The notes beneath the pieces were generated by a model. That model did no database searches. It was given only the letters and a program-made list of their open reading frames with translations, and had not been told where the DNA came from. Source: Gammaproteobacteria bacterium (GTDB lineage: Bacteria > Pseudomonadota > Gammaproteobacteria > Pseudomonadales > Pseudohongiellaceae). From it: DNA of 64,000 bases. Below, one piece after another: positions 1 through 8,783 of this stretch; within the stretch, counting starts at the first letter, position 1, and each line of letters begins with the position of its first letter. The DNA is taken from contig PASF01000013.1 in assembly GCA_002711845.1 (NCBI GenBank), forward strand, positions 242,697 to 306,696, written 5' to 3'. The position numbers were made by a program, and so were the translations under genes.

Positions 1-330
1 AGGGATGGGGTGACGCTATGGGTGGTCTCCGCTTACCGCAGTGTCAACTATCAGGCTGAGGTCATCCGTCGTAAACTTGATAGTGGACGTTCCCTGGAAG
101 ACATCCTGCGGGTCAACGCGGCACCGGGTTACAGCGAGCATCACACGGGGCGGGCTCTGGATATAGCCACACCGGACAGCCCGCCACTGGAAACCGCTTT
201 CGATCAGACCGTCGCTTACCTGTGGCTGACGGAAAATGCCGCAAAATTCGGGTTTGTGTTGTCTTATCCTGAAGGAAGCTTATCCGCCATCAGCTATGAA
301 CCCTGGCACTGGTGTTACCGGGCGGGATAA
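1..330 (+). CDS. VanY-type D-alanyl-D-alanine carboxypeptidase, C-terminal fragment
   Basis: The reading frame is open to the left edge, so the start lies outside the window and only the last ~109 residues are seen. Counting from the GTG at base 10, the zinc motif SxHxxGxAxD is complete (S42, H44, G47, A49, D51), followed by EPWHW near the end (E97, H100). This is the signature of the VanY/DdcB peptidase family (Peptidase_M15B), which trims the terminal D-Ala of peptidoglycan stem peptides in the periplasm or at the cell surface. The next gene, also on this strand, is a lytic transglycosylase, which fits a cell-wall role. Any signal peptide or N-terminal domain is not visible, so the exact substrate cannot be stated. 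Confidence 0.85.
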   Translation, partial: RDGVTLWVVSAYRSVNYQAEVIRRKLDSGRSLEDILRVNAAPGYSEHHTGRALDIATPDSPPLETAFDQTVAYLWLTENAAKFGFVLSYPEGSLSAISYEPWHWCYRAG

Positions 331-483
331 AAAGCATGCTGCCTGCGTTAAAATCGTGTCACACCCCTTGGACAAAACCGGGGCAAAGGAGTACGCTAAA
401 TTTCAGGGCAGGCAAGAAGTCGTTTACAAATGTTGCTTGTCACAGCGCCGCCAGGGCTGTGTTAAAACAGGAGTTGTTATTGC

Positions 484-1557
484 ATGTTGAAAGCGTTTCG
501 CGCTGTTGCGGTTGGTAAGTACCTGATCTTTTTATCGCTGGTGGCCTTGGTGTATTCGAGTGCAAGCATGCAGTCGTATGCGCAGCCCTCATCGCCCGAC
601 GGCACGGACGTTCAGCCCGACGCAGCGTTTCAGCAGTGGTTGCAGGCGCTTATTGCCGAAGCCCGTGAGCGTGGCATCAGCGACGCCATTATTGACCAGG
701 CACTGGTTTCCGTTACCCCCATTCCCCAGGTTGTCAGTAACGACCGCAATCAGGCAGAGTTTGTTGAAACCCTGGACGAATACCTGGAAAAACGGGTCAC
801 CGACTGGCGCATCCAGACGGGTCGGGAGCGGCTGGCAAGACATGGTGATGTGCTCGCCGAGGTGGCCGCGGAATATGGCGTTCCGGCGCGCTTTATTGTG
901 GCCATCTGGGGTATCGAAACCAATTACGGCAACTTCACTGGCGGCACCGATGTGGTCCGGGCGCTGGTCACACTGGCTTACGACCCGCGCCGTGCAGACT
1001 ATTTTCGCCGGGAATTGCTGGCCGCCTTGCAGATCCTGCAGGACGGTCATATTGATCACTCAGACATGAAAGGCTCCTGGGCCGGCGCGATGGGTCAGAG
1101 CCAGTTCATGCCCAGTAGTTTTGTTAACTACGCGGTTGACTTTGATGGTGATGGACGCCGCAATATCTGGACCAGTGAGGCAGACGTGTTTGCCTCGATA
1201 GCCAATTATCTGAGCCAGCGCGGCTGGCAGCCGGGGCAGCGCTGGGGACGCGAAATCAGCCTGCCTGATGATTACCATGAGCGCGCCCAGCAATGGAGTC
1301 AGGGGGATGCCAGTTTCTCCTGCAGCGTGTTGCGTCGACACACTGTGCAACGCTCACTTGCCGAGTGGCAAATGGCAGGCGTGCGCACGGCTGACGGCGC
1401 CGCCCTGCCGCAAGCTGATTTCCCCGGGTCCATCATCCTGCCCGACGGCCACGACGGCCGTGCGTTTATGACGTACCCGAACTTCCGCGTCATTCTGACC
1501 TACAACTGTGCAAATAATTACGCGCTGGCGGTTGCAAAACTGGCCGACAGCTACTAG
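484..1557 (+). CDS. MltB-family lytic murein transglycosylase
   Basis: A 357-residue exported enzyme that cleaves peptidoglycan glycan strands to 1,6-anhydro-muropeptides. The hydrophobic stretch at residues ~12-27 is a signal peptide. There is no lipobox cysteine, so it is probably soluble in the periplasm, like SltB rather than MltB proper. The catalytic glutamate is E145 in GIETNYG, and a second family block with GAMGQSQFMPSSF lies at ~201-213. The start ATG follows CAGGAG at a good distance. In Pseudomonas a related sltB gene lies between rodA and rlpA; here that slot is empty and this copy is 12 kb away beside a VanY-type peptidase. Family assignment is firm, the specific name is not. 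Confidence 0.9.
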   Translation: MLKAFRAVAVGKYLIFLSLVALVYSSASMQSYAQPSSPDGTDVQPDAAFQQWLQALIAEARERGISDAIIDQALVSVTPIPQVVSNDRNQAEFVETLDEYLEKRVTDWRIQTGRERLARHGDVLAEVAAEYGVPARFIVAIWGIETNYGNFTGGTDVVRALVTLAYDPRRADYFRRELLAALQILQDGHIDHSDMKGSWAGAMGQSQFMPSSFVNYAVDFDGDGRRNIWTSEADVFASIANYLSQRGWQPGQRWGREISLPDDYHERAQQWSQGDASFSCSVLRRHTVQRSLAEWQMAGVRTADGAALPQADFPGSIILPDGHDGRAFMTYPNFRVILTYNCANNYALAVAKLADSY

Positions 1558-1679
1558 ATACCTGTTACAGAGAACGTTGTTATTCATGAACGCCCGCCAG
1601 GGCGAGGAGGGTAGTCAGTCCAATCGAGAAGTCACATCCCCATGACAGATGAACAAAGTAAATCAGGAGACAATTTATT

Positions 1680-2099
1680 ATGTCCAATGAATTTCAGATT
1701 GTTTTTCACAATATTGACCAGTCCGATGCCTTGACCGACAGTGTCAACAAGAAGGTCGAGAAATTGCGCCGCTACAATGGCGACATCATCGGAGGTCGTG
1801 TGGTACTGGACTCACCTCATAACAACCACCACAAAGGTAAAGTTTATTCTGTCACGCTTGAGTTGCGCACACCGAACAAAGAGGTAGTGGTGACCCAGGA
1901 GCAGCATGACAATCATGCTCACGAAGATTTGTACGTAGCGATTCGGGATGCTTTTAATGCGGCCGAACGCCAGTTGAAATCGGTGGATAAAAAACACCGT
2001 AAGCAGGCCGTACACAAAAACCCGGATGCCGTGGACGATGGCATGGACGGGGTGATTGATGAAGACGATCTGCCGGAGTATAACAGCGCAGCAGGTTGA
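1680..2099 (+). CDS. hpf: Ribosome hibernation-promoting factor, short HPF/RaiA type
   Basis: A 139-residue protein with an N-terminal S30AE domain (~3-100) that binds the 30S decoding region and silences or dimerises ribosomes in stationary phase or stress. The C-terminal ~35 residues are acidic and low in complexity (DDGMDGVIDEDD), unlike the folded C-terminal domain of long HPF, so this is the short type with an added tail. CAGGAGA lies ~11 nt before the ATG. In many gammaproteobacteria hpf follows rpoN; here it stands alone between a transglycosylase gene and a DUF1244 gene. HPF versus RaiA (YfiA) cannot be settled by eye. Confidence 0.85.
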   Translation: MSNEFQIVFHNIDQSDALTDSVNKKVEKLRRYNGDIIGGRVVLDSPHNNHHKGKVYSVTLELRTPNKEVVVTQEQHDNHAHEDLYVAIRDAFNAAERQLKSVDKKHRKQAVHKNPDAVDDGMDGVIDEDDLPEYNSAAG

Positions 2100-2110
2100 C
2101 GCAACGCAAG

Positions 2111-2130
2111 CGCTGCCCGGCCGGGCAGCG
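2111..2130. repeat. Perfect 20-bp palindrome between hpf and the DUF1244 gene
   Basis: CGCTGCCCGG is followed directly by its reverse complement, which can form a very stable hairpin 11 bases after the hpf stop. No T-run follows, so it is not a classical intrinsic terminator. It could be an mRNA-stabilising or attenuating stem, or a protein-binding site. Confidence 0.6.
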
Positions 2131-2200
2131 GGGTGTCATGGCCCGTCGCCCGGCCCATCCACATAGGCAGCAGAATCGATTACAGGAGTCTTACCACACC

Positions 2201-2467
2201 ATGTCTGACTACGATAACATGTCTGAGCAACAGGCCATGGCGCTTGATGCAGCCGCGTTCCGCCGCCTGCTCAAACACCTGGATGACAACAAACAGGTGC
2301 AGAACATTGATCTGATGAATCTTGCCGGTTTTTGTCGCAACTGCCTGGCCAAATGGTACGCTGCCGAAGCCCAGGCGCAGCAACTGGATGTTGACTACGA
2401 ACAGGCGCGTGAGCATGTTTACGGCATGCCTTATGCTGAATGGAAGGACAAGTATCAGCTGCCGTGA
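2201..2467 (+). CDS. DUF1244 family protein
   Basis: An 88-residue small cytoplasmic protein matching the conserved proteobacterial DUF1244 family. The core has FCRNCLAKWY, a CxxC pair that may bind metal, followed by a helical region and YGMPYAEWKDKYQ near the C-terminus. The chosen ATG has ACAGGAG ~12 nt upstream; the frame is open further upstream but that stretch is Arg/Gln-rich and unlike the family. No biochemical function is established for this family as far as I know. It is transcribed in the same direction as hpf with a strong palindrome in between. Confidence 0.75.
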   Translation: MSDYDNMSEQQAMALDAAAFRRLLKHLDDNKQVQNIDLMNLAGFCRNCLAKWYAAEAQAQQLDVDYEQAREHVYGMPYAEWKDKYQLP

Positions 2468-2498
2468 AACCGGCAGAGGCTGGTGGTCAGATGATGTG

Positions 2499-3521
2499 TC
2501 AGCGTGTCGAGGGCGACGGGTTTCCCACATTAAACAGTTTGGTTCTCACCAGTCGCCGGTAGGCATTGGGGGTGACGTCGTGGAGCCGCCGGAACAGTCC
2601 GGTAAAGTAGCTGACGTCCTGATAACCCACAGAGAATGCAATTTCCGCAATGCTCAGGTTACTGTGTTTGAGTAACTCGCGGGCCTGGTTGATACGCACT
2701 TCCTGCAGATACTCTACCGGTGTTTTATTGGCGGCCTGGCGAAATCGCCGATTGAATGACCGTGAGTTCAGTCCAAAGCTGGTTGCCAGCTCGCGCATGC
2801 GGATATCACGCTGGTAGTGTTTCTGTAACCACTCCTGAACCTTGATGATCAGCTCATCATGATGGGTATCCTGTTGGTCCACAGCCAACAGCAAGGATTC
2901 ATACGAACGTTTTAACTCATGGGTAAAGTGCCGTGCTACTTCGTCTGCTGTGCTGCCGTCAAAAAGCTGTTCAACAAAGTGCAGCATGACATCGCGCACG
3001 GCATTGACACTGCCGGTGCAGTAGAGCCGGTCCTGATGGGTGATAAAACGTTTGCGTTGCAGTTTGATGCGTGGATAACGTTGTTCAAAGTCATCAAAGT
3101 AGCGCCAGTGGGTAGTGGCCGGTTTGTCATCGAGTAGACCGGCGGCCGCTGGAAAGTAGCTGCCACTGCCAACGCTGCAGATGGTCGCGCCCTGACTGTA
3201 TTGCTGTGCCAGCCAAGTGACAGTGGCGTTGTGTTGCATCACCGCCGCGCGGGGGTTCCCCCACAGTGCCGGTACAAAAATCAGATCGCTCGGCCCGGTG
3301 TCAGCCAGCTGACAGGCAGGTTTGATGACCATGCCGCCGGACACGGTCATATTCTGCGTGTCTTCGGCAACGATTTGCAGTGATATCGATCGGTGTCGCC
3401 GTCGGTGTCCCGGTTGGTGGCGCAGGCGGAAGATAGTGTCGGCAGCACTGATCATCTCCAGTGGAATGGCCATGCTGGATGCCAGCGCCTGGGGCGAAGC
3501 GAGAATGCAGATGTGTTTCAT
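2499..3521 (-). CDS. GlxA-type AraC-family transcriptional regulator
   Basis: A 340-residue regulator with two parts. Residues ~1-190 are a DJ-1/PfpI-like class I glutamine-amidotransferase fold that acts as sensor in this subfamily. Residues ~235-330 are the double helix-turn-helix AraC domain, ending in the usual VGYQDVSYFTGLFRR and TPNAYRR blocks. Such proteins often control catabolism of glycine betaine, carnitine, arginine or other amino compounds (GbdR, CdhR, ArgR of Pseudomonas), but nothing nearby identifies the ligand. The start overlaps the greB stop by 4 bp (ATGA), so it is probably co-transcribed with greB. Confidence 0.88.
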   Translation of the reverse strand: MKHICILASPQALASSMAIPLEMISAADTIFRLRHQPGHRRRHRSISLQIVAEDTQNMTVSGGMVIKPACQLADTGPSDLIFVPALWGNPRAAVMQHNATVTWLAQQYSQGATICSVGSGSYFPAAAGLLDDKPATTHWRYFDDFEQRYPRIKLQRKRFITHQDRLYCTGSVNAVRDVMLHFVEQLFDGSTADEVARHFTHELKRSYESLLLAVDQQDTHHDELIIKVQEWLQKHYQRDIRMRELATSFGLNSRSFNRRFRQAANKTPVEYLQEVRINQARELLKHSNLSIAEIAFSVGYQDVSYFTGLFRRLHDVTPNAYRRLVRTKLFNVGNPSPSTR

Positions 3522-4024
3522 GCCGGCATGGTATACCGGATTGCAGCAACGTAGTAGCGGGTGCGCCCTGCCGGGGTGACGATGGCAATTTCGTCATCGA
3601 CCTGCTTGCCCAGCAACGCCCGGCCCAGCGGGGCATCCATGCTGACATAGCCAGGTTTGTCGCCGACCTCGTCAGGCCCGACAATACGGTACAGGTTGAT
3701 GTTGCCATCGGCGTCTTCAAGTTCTATCCAGGCACCAAAATAGATTTTGCCGGTATCGGCGGGCAGTGATCTGACCACCGTCGCGTCTTCCAGGCGTTTT
3801 CGCAGGTAGCGCACACGGCGGTCAATTTCACGCAGACGTTTTTTGCCGTAGATGTACTCGGCGTTTTCGGAGCGGTCACCCAGTGCCGCTGCGTCGCTGA
3901 CCTGCTGGGTGACTTTGGGGCGTTCATCACGCCATAAAAAATCCAGCTCCTGACGCAGCCGGGTTTCCCCTTCTGCCGTCAGGTAGTTGGATTTGGGTGG
4001 TGCCGGCGGGCGGTAACGGCTCAT
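3518..4024 (-). CDS. greB: Transcription elongation factor GreB
   Basis: A 168-residue transcript-cleavage factor that rescues backtracked RNA polymerase. The N-terminal coiled coil (~12-85) carries the acidic tip GDRSENAEY with D50 and E53, the residues that coordinate catalytic magnesium in the polymerase secondary channel. The C-terminal FKBP-like domain (~90-165) docks on polymerase. The conserved second-helix wording (YIYGKKRLREID) and the length favour GreB over GreA. It overlaps serC by 4 bp upstream and the GlxA-type regulator by 4 bp downstream, giving a compact serC-greB-regulator run. Confidence 0.93.
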   Translation of the reverse strand: MSRYRPPAPPKSNYLTAEGETRLRQELDFLWRDERPKVTQQVSDAAALGDRSENAEYIYGKKRLREIDRRVRYLRKRLEDATVVRSLPADTGKIYFGAWIELEDADGNINLYRIVGPDEVGDKPGYVSMDAPLGRALLGKQVDDEIAIVTPAGRTRYYVAAIRYTMPA

Positions 4025-5109
4025 CCGTTCTGCTGGGCAAATTCCTGCATGAAGTCCACCAGGGTCTGGCAGCCTTCCAGCGGCATGGCATTATAGATGG
4101 ACGCACGGATACCACCGACCAGGCGATGGCCCTTGAGTGCATACAGACCACGCACCAGTGCTTCATCCAGAAATTTTTTGTCCAGCGTACTGTCCTGCAG
4201 GTTGAAACAGACGTTCATCTCCGACCGGTGGTCGGGGTGTGCCGAACCGATATAAAAATCATTGTTGTCGATGACGTCATAAATCAGCTTCGCCTTTTGC
4301 GCGTTCAGTGCTTCCATGGCTGGCAGGCCGCCTTGCTCTTTCAGCCACTGCAGCACCAGGTTCATCATGTACACGGCAAAGGTGTTGATGGTATTGGGCA
4401 TCGAGTGATTCTTGGCATAGGTTTCGTAATTCAGCAGGTTGGGTGTATTGGGCAATGCATGCCCCAGCAGTTCCTTGCGAATCAGGACAGTCGCCATACC
4501 TGATGGCCCCAGGTTTTTCTGCAGGCCGGCGAAGATGACACCGAATTTGCTGAAATCCAGGCGTCGCGACAACAGCTCGGATGTCATGTCCGCCACCAGT
4601 GGGATGTTGCCGGTATCCGGGAAGTGGTTCCAGCGAGTGCCAAAAATCGTATTGTTGCTGGTCAGGTGAACATACGATGTGTCCGGATCCAGCGTTGCCG
4701 GATCAAAATCCGGGATTCGGTCAAAACTGCTGGCCTCACTGGTGGCGGCAACAGTGATGTTGCCGAAGCGTGACGCTTCCTTGCGCGCCAGCATGGCAAA
4801 GTTACCTGTCTCCAGATAGGCCGCTTTATGCGCCGGGTTCAGGTCCAGCAGATTATGCGGGACGGCAGAAAACTGCAGCTGGGCGCTGCCATGAACATAA
4901 AGGATCTCAAAATCTTCGGGCAGTCCGGATATTTCGCGGATCAGCTCATCAGTATGCGTCAGCAGTGCTTCAAATTCCTTGCTGCGGTGACTGATTTCAA
5001 TAACCGAGGCACCCATGCCGTTATAGTCCATAAATTCCCGTTGTGCCCGCTCCATGACAGACGTCGGGAGCATGGCCGGGCCGGCACCAAAGTTATACAC
5101 GCGATTCAT
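4021..5109 (-). CDS. serC: Phosphoserine aminotransferase
   Basis: This 362-residue PLP enzyme converts 3-phosphohydroxypyruvate and glutamate to phosphoserine and 2-oxoglutarate in serine synthesis. It may also serve pyridoxal phosphate synthesis. The PLP lysine is K198 in GLQKNLGPSG, and the C-terminal block GHRLVGGIRASIYNAMP binds substrate phosphate. The whole length aligns with the family from NFGAGPAMLP at the start. It lies 63 bp downstream of serA on the same strand, so two consecutive serine-pathway steps are probably in one operon. Confidence 0.95.
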   Translation of the reverse strand: MNRVYNFGAGPAMLPTSVMERAQREFMDYNGMGASVIEISHRSKEFEALLTHTDELIREISGLPEDFEILYVHGSAQLQFSAVPHNLLDLNPAHKAAYLETGNFAMLARKEASRFGNITVAATSEASSFDRIPDFDPATLDPDTSYVHLTSNNTIFGTRWNHFPDTGNIPLVADMTSELLSRRLDFSKFGVIFAGLQKNLGPSGMATVLIRKELLGHALPNTPNLLNYETYAKNHSMPNTINTFAVYMMNLVLQWLKEQGGLPAMEALNAQKAKLIYDVIDNNDFYIGSAHPDHRSEMNVCFNLQDSTLDKKFLDEALVRGLYALKGHRLVGGIRASIYNAMPLEGCQTLVDFMQEFAQQNG

Positions 5110-5172
5110 AGTGGTTGTTCCTGAACAGTGGTCATTAATAAACAGTTTGTGACAACAGCGCCCGGCCGTGAC

Positions 5173-6369
5173 TCAAAGCACGGTGACCTTGATGACATCC
5201 TCGGTGTCCGCGATGGCAGCTACGGCAGCCTCTGACGGCATGGAGGCCAGATCGATCAGGTTATAGGCGATCCGGTCCCGGCTTTTGTTGATCATGTCGA
5301 TGACGTTGATATCCTGGTCGGCAAGAATGGACAGGATCTTGCCCAGCATCCCCGGCACGTTTTTGTTACTGATTGCCAGGCGTGTTCCTGCGCTGGCGCC
5401 GGGCACGCGATCAAGGAACAGCGGAGGGTAGTTCACCGAATTGCGGATATTACCATTCTCCAGAAAATCCTTCAGCTGTTCTGCAGCCATGATGGCACAA
5501 TTTTCTTCCGCCTCGGCGGTGCTGGCACCGATATGTGGCATCAGAATCACATCATCGCGGCCGATGAGTTCGTGGCGCGGGAAATCACTCACATACATAC
5601 GCAATTGACCCGCATTCAGACCGGCGACAACGGCATCGGTATCGACGATTTCGTCACGGGAGAAGTTGAGCAGGCACAGGCCAGGTTTCATGGCAGCGAC
5701 CAGGTCTGTGCTGATCAGGTTGCGGGTGGCGTCAAGCACCGGCAGGTGCAGACTGACGTAGTCCGCATTGCCCAGAAGTGCGCTGATGTTCTCTATTTTC
5801 TGTACCTGATTGGGCAGACGCCAGGCGGCATCGACAGATAGCGCCGGGTCATAGCCCAGCACCGTCATGCCCAGGTCAATCGCCATGCCGGCGACCAGCG
5901 AGCCGATGGCGCCCAGACCGATGACGCCCAGTGTCTTGCCCGCCAGTTCGCTGCCGGCGAAGCGTTTTTTCTCCGCTTCCAGCAACCGGGACATCTCGGC
6001 ATTGTCAGTCATGTCCTTGAGTTCACTGATGTAACGCATGCCAGGCAGGATGCCGCGAGACGCCAGCAGCATCCCGCTGAGGACCAGCTCCTTGACTGCA
6101 TTGGCGTTGGCGCCGGGTGTGTTGAACACCACGATGCCCTGATCCGTGCAAGCTGGCAGTGGCACATTGTTGACACCGGCGCCAGCCCGGGCCACGGCGC
6201 GGACACTGGCGGTCAGATCACTGACCTGCAGCTTGTAACTGCGTAACAGGATCGCCTCGGCATCGTCCAGTGCCGGGTCTACCCGGTAGTGTGTGCTGTT
6301 GAAGCGCGACAGGCCCTTGTCTGAAATCTGGTTATAGGTTTTTATTTTTAGTATGTGTGTGTCTGACAT
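5173..6369 (-). CDS. serA: D-3-phosphoglycerate dehydrogenase
   Basis: A 398-residue NAD-dependent enzyme for the first step of serine synthesis. Domain order: substrate-binding half (~1-100), Rossmann domain with GLGAIG at 151-156, catalytic R237, E266 and H278 (in PHIGAS), then one ACT domain (~325-398) for feedback control. The N-terminal KTYNQIS and the overall shape resemble the short SerA familiar from Firmicutes and Bacteroidetes more than E. coli SerA. It is the first gene of the minus-strand serA-serC-greB run. It is divergent from the MBL hydrolase across 186 bp. Confidence 0.93.
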   Translation of the reverse strand: MSDTHILKIKTYNQISDKGLSRFNSTHYRVDPALDDAEAILLRSYKLQVSDLTASVRAVARAGAGVNNVPLPACTDQGIVVFNTPGANANAVKELVLSGMLLASRGILPGMRYISELKDMTDNAEMSRLLEAEKKRFAGSELAGKTLGVIGLGAIGSLVAGMAIDLGMTVLGYDPALSVDAAWRLPNQVQKIENISALLGNADYVSLHLPVLDATRNLISTDLVAAMKPGLCLLNFSRDEIVDTDAVVAGLNAGQLRMYVSDFPRHELIGRDDVILMPHIGASTAEAEENCAIMAAEQLKDFLENGNIRNSVNYPPLFLDRVPGASAGTRLAISNKNVPGMLGKILSILADQDINVIDMINKSRDRIAYNLIDLASMPSEAAVAAIADTEDVIKVTVL

Positions 6370-6469
6370 GATTCCCTTGCCTTGATCCAGGATGAGAAAA
6401 GCTGCCTTTTATAACGTGAATCGCCGGCAAAAACCAGCCTCCAACAATGCCTGTGCGGGCAGCGATTGT

Positions 6470-6497
6470 TTGCCCCGACCGGTAAACCCGTTATCAT
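6470..6497 (+). promoter_or_regulatory. Sigma70-type promoter candidate for the MBL hydrolase gene
   Basis: TTGCCC, a 16-nt spacer and TATCAT lie ~60 nt before the GTG start of the downstream gene, in the divergent serA gap. This is a match by eye only. Confidence 0.4.
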
Positions 6498-6555
6498 GGC
6501 GGCGCTGAATACAGCAGGGTCAAGGGTCATGTGCCCGCCCTGACAGGGGGAGCCA

Positions 6556-7431
6556 GTGGAAGAGTCACGCTTTATCGCCGGACAGCCCGTCCCGGTGGGG
6601 ACCGGCAAGGTCTCAGTGCAGCGCGTACTGTGCGCAAATGCCAGCATGATGACCGGGCCTGGCACCAATACCTATGTGCTTGGTGACCGTGACATGGCCG
6701 TCGTAGATCCGGGTCCGGCCCTGCCGGATCACACCGACGCTATCATGCAGGCACTGGCAGACAGGCCCCTGAAATGGATTTTTGTGACCCATACCCACGG
6801 CGACCACTCGCCGGGTACATCGGCGCTGCAGGCTCTGACCGGTGCCTGTGTCATTGGCATGGCGCCACCACCTGGTGCCCTGTATCAGGATGCCAGTTTT
6901 GCGCCGGACCGTTTGTATCAGGACGGAGAGCGGATCATCTGTGACGGCTTCACCATGCAACTGATCCGTACACCCGGGCATGTCTCCAATCACATCTGCT
7001 TTTTACTGGAGGAGGACGGGCTGCTGTTTACCGGCGATCACATCCTGCAGGGCACCACGCCGGTGATTCTGCCACCCGATGGCGACATGGGTGACTACCT
7101 GGCATCGCTCGAGCAGTTGCGTGGTTTGCCGCTGCAGGCACTGGCGCCCGGGCATGGCGAGATCATGCGGGAGCCGGCACAGGTGATCAATACGCTGGTC
7201 CGCCATCGCTTGAGACGCGAACAGAAAATTGTCAACGCGCTACAGAATCTGGGGCCGGCCACGCTCGATACGCTGGTGCTGCAGGCCTACGATGATGTTG
7301 CCGAGCACCTGCTGCCATGGGCGAAAAAGACGCTGCTGGCGCACTTGATCAAACTGCTGCGTGATGGCCGGGCGGCTGTCGACGGCGACGCGACCGATGC
7401 CGCCGCGCAATGGGCACCGAACCGTGACTGA
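6556..7431 (+). CDS. MBL-fold hydrolase, LACTB2/RNase-like with C-terminal winged helix
   Basis: A 291-residue metallo-beta-lactamase-fold protein. The HxHxDH zinc motif is complete (H79, H81, D83, H84), and further ligands appear in TPGHVS, FTGDH and APGHG. The C-terminal ~70 residues resemble the winged helix (BLACT) that follows this domain in LACTB2-like proteins, some of which are single-strand endoribonucleases. The true substrate cannot be read from sequence. The GTG start has AGGGGGA upstream; ATG alternatives inside would remove part of the fold. Its end overlaps the GIY-YIG gene by 8 bp, suggesting co-expression. Confidence 0.82.
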   Translation: MEESRFIAGQPVPVGTGKVSVQRVLCANASMMTGPGTNTYVLGDRDMAVVDPGPALPDHTDAIMQALADRPLKWIFVTHTHGDHSPGTSALQALTGACVIGMAPPPGALYQDASFAPDRLYQDGERIICDGFTMQLIRTPGHVSNHICFLLEEDGLLFTGDHILQGTTPVILPPDGDMGDYLASLEQLRGLPLQALAPGHGEIMREPAQVINTLVRHRLRREQKIVNALQNLGPATLDTLVLQAYDDVAEHLLPWAKKTLLAHLIKLLRDGRAAVDGDATDAAAQWAPNRD

Positions 7432-7729
7432 CTGTGTTGAACCCGGCCCCACTACATGGTCGGTATACCTGGTGTGCTGCGCCGACAACAGCCTGTACAC
7501 CGGCATTGCCACCGATGTCGCGCGCCGCTTTGCCGAACATCAGGCACAGGGCCCGAAAACTGCCCGCTACCTGCGCGGTCGGGCACCATTGTCGCTGGTG
7601 TTCCAGTGCCCGGCCGGTGACCGAAGCGCAGCGCTCAAGCTGGAATACCGGATCAAACAGTTGCCCAGGGCCGCTAAACTGAAACTGGTGGCCGGTGATC
7701 AGCAGCTGTTACTATCGCCATCAGAATAA
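7424..7729 (+). CDS. GIY-YIG nuclease-domain protein (YhbQ-like)
   Basis: A small protein (~101 residues) consisting of little more than a GIY-YIG domain: [18 protein letters not shown] supplies the two strands, RRFAEHQ the helix arginine and [10 protein letters not shown] the end block. This single-domain family (YhbQ/UPF0213) has nuclease-like residues and is linked to DNA damage tolerance in E. coli, but its physiological substrate is uncertain. The start is a GTG inside the end of the MBL gene. An ATG at 7397 in the same frame is possible. It is likely translationally coupled to the MBL hydrolase. Confidence 0.78.
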   Translation: MTDCVEPGPTTWSVYLVCCADNSLYTGIATDVARRFAEHQAQGPKTARYLRGRAPLSLVFQCPAGDRSAALKLEYRIKQLPRAAKLKLVAGDQQLLLSPSE

Positions 7730-7745
7730 ACGCCGGGAGTTGCCA

Positions 7746-8702
7746 GTGAATCAGCATCAGTCAGAAAAAATACCTGTCGGCATCAGCGCCTGTCTGCTCG
7801 GCGAAGAAGTCCGCTTTAACGGTGGCCACAAGCTGCACTCCTATATCGATAAAACCCTGGGTGAGTTTTTCAGCTTTCGTTCATTCTGCCCGGAAGTCGA
7901 TATTGGCCTGGGCATACCGCGGCGACCGATACGGCTTATTCGTCGCGAGGGCGACACTGCCTGTGTTGATAGCGAAGATTATCAACTGGATTACACCCAG
8001 GCGCTGATAGACAGCGCCGATGCGCAGCGTTCATGGCAGGCCGGCTTGTGCGGGTTCATTCTCAAAAAGGACTCGCCCAGTTGCGGCATGGAGCGCGCCA
8101 AAGTGTATGACGGCAAGCAGACGCTGCGTGACGGGGTGGGGATTTTCGCCGCCCGGCTGATGCAGAATTTTCCGGAACTGCCGGTTGAGGAAGAGGGGCG
8201 TCTTGGCGATGCCGTTCTGCGTGAGAATTTCATCCAGCGTGTCTATGTCATGTACCGCTGGCGTCAGTTGCTGGCTGACGGACTCAGCGTGGCGTCACTG
8301 ACCGATTTTCATGCCCGGCACAAACTCATTCTGATGAGTCACTGCCAGAAAACCTACCGTGAGTTGGGCCCCTTGCTGGCATCTGCGCGCAAGGATAATG
8401 TCATGGGCATGGCTGATCAATACATCAGGGCGCTGATGACGGCACTGAAACGGCGTGCCAGTCGAGGCGATCATGTCAACGTGCTGCAGCACATACAGGG
8501 TTATTTGCGTGAACACCTGGACGCCGGTGACAAGGCTGAGCTGATTGATGCCTATGAGCGTTATCATCAGGGACAATTGCCGCTGATTGTGCCAGTGACG
8601 CTGTTGAACCACCATTTCCGCAAATACCCCAATGCTTACATCAGCCGGTCCTGGTACATGCACCCGTACCCGGCGCAAATGAGCCTGCAAAACCACATTT
8701 GA
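7746..8702 (+). CDS. DUF523/DUF1722 two-domain protein (YbgA-type)
   Basis: A 318-residue protein with an N-terminal DUF523 domain (~1-150), recognised by the conserved cysteine blocks SACLLGEEVRFNGGHK, FCPEVDIGLGIPR and DSPSCGM, and a C-terminal DUF1722 domain (~190-305). The cysteines could hold a metal or Fe-S cluster. In some bacteria this family sits next to photolyase genes, but no photolyase is present here. The GTG start follows GGGAG by 6 nt; the frame upstream of it overlaps the GIY-YIG gene and is not family-like. Function unknown. Confidence 0.8.
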   Translation: MNQHQSEKIPVGISACLLGEEVRFNGGHKLHSYIDKTLGEFFSFRSFCPEVDIGLGIPRRPIRLIRREGDTACVDSEDYQLDYTQALIDSADAQRSWQAGLCGFILKKDSPSCGMERAKVYDGKQTLRDGVGIFAARLMQNFPELPVEEEGRLGDAVLRENFIQRVYVMYRWRQLLADGLSVASLTDFHARHKLILMSHCQKTYRELGPLLASARKDNVMGMADQYIRALMTALKRRASRGDHVNVLQHIQGYLREHLDAGDKAELIDAYERYHQGQLPLIVPVTLLNHHFRKYPNAYISRSWYMHPYPAQMSLQNHI

Positions 8703-8713
8703 CTGGTTTTTTT
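8690..8713 (+). terminator. Weak intrinsic terminator candidate after the DUF523/DUF1722 gene
   Basis: A 6-bp stem AAACCA/TGGTTT with an 8-nt loop spans the stop codon and runs into a T-tract. The stem is short and AT-rich, so termination would be partial at best. Confidence 0.3.
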
Positions 8714-8741
8714 GTGTCCGGCCCCCGTGCAGCGGTATAAT
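8712..8741 (+). promoter_or_regulatory. Sigma70-type promoter candidate for proA
   Basis: TTGTGT, an 18-nt spacer and a perfect TATAAT lie ~43 nt before the proA ATG. This supports the ATG at 8784 over the in-frame GTG at 8712, which would sit inside the -35 element. Confidence 0.6.
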
Positions 8742-8783
8742 ACCGGCCTTTCCGCAATTGACACGATCTTGGACATTAAATCC

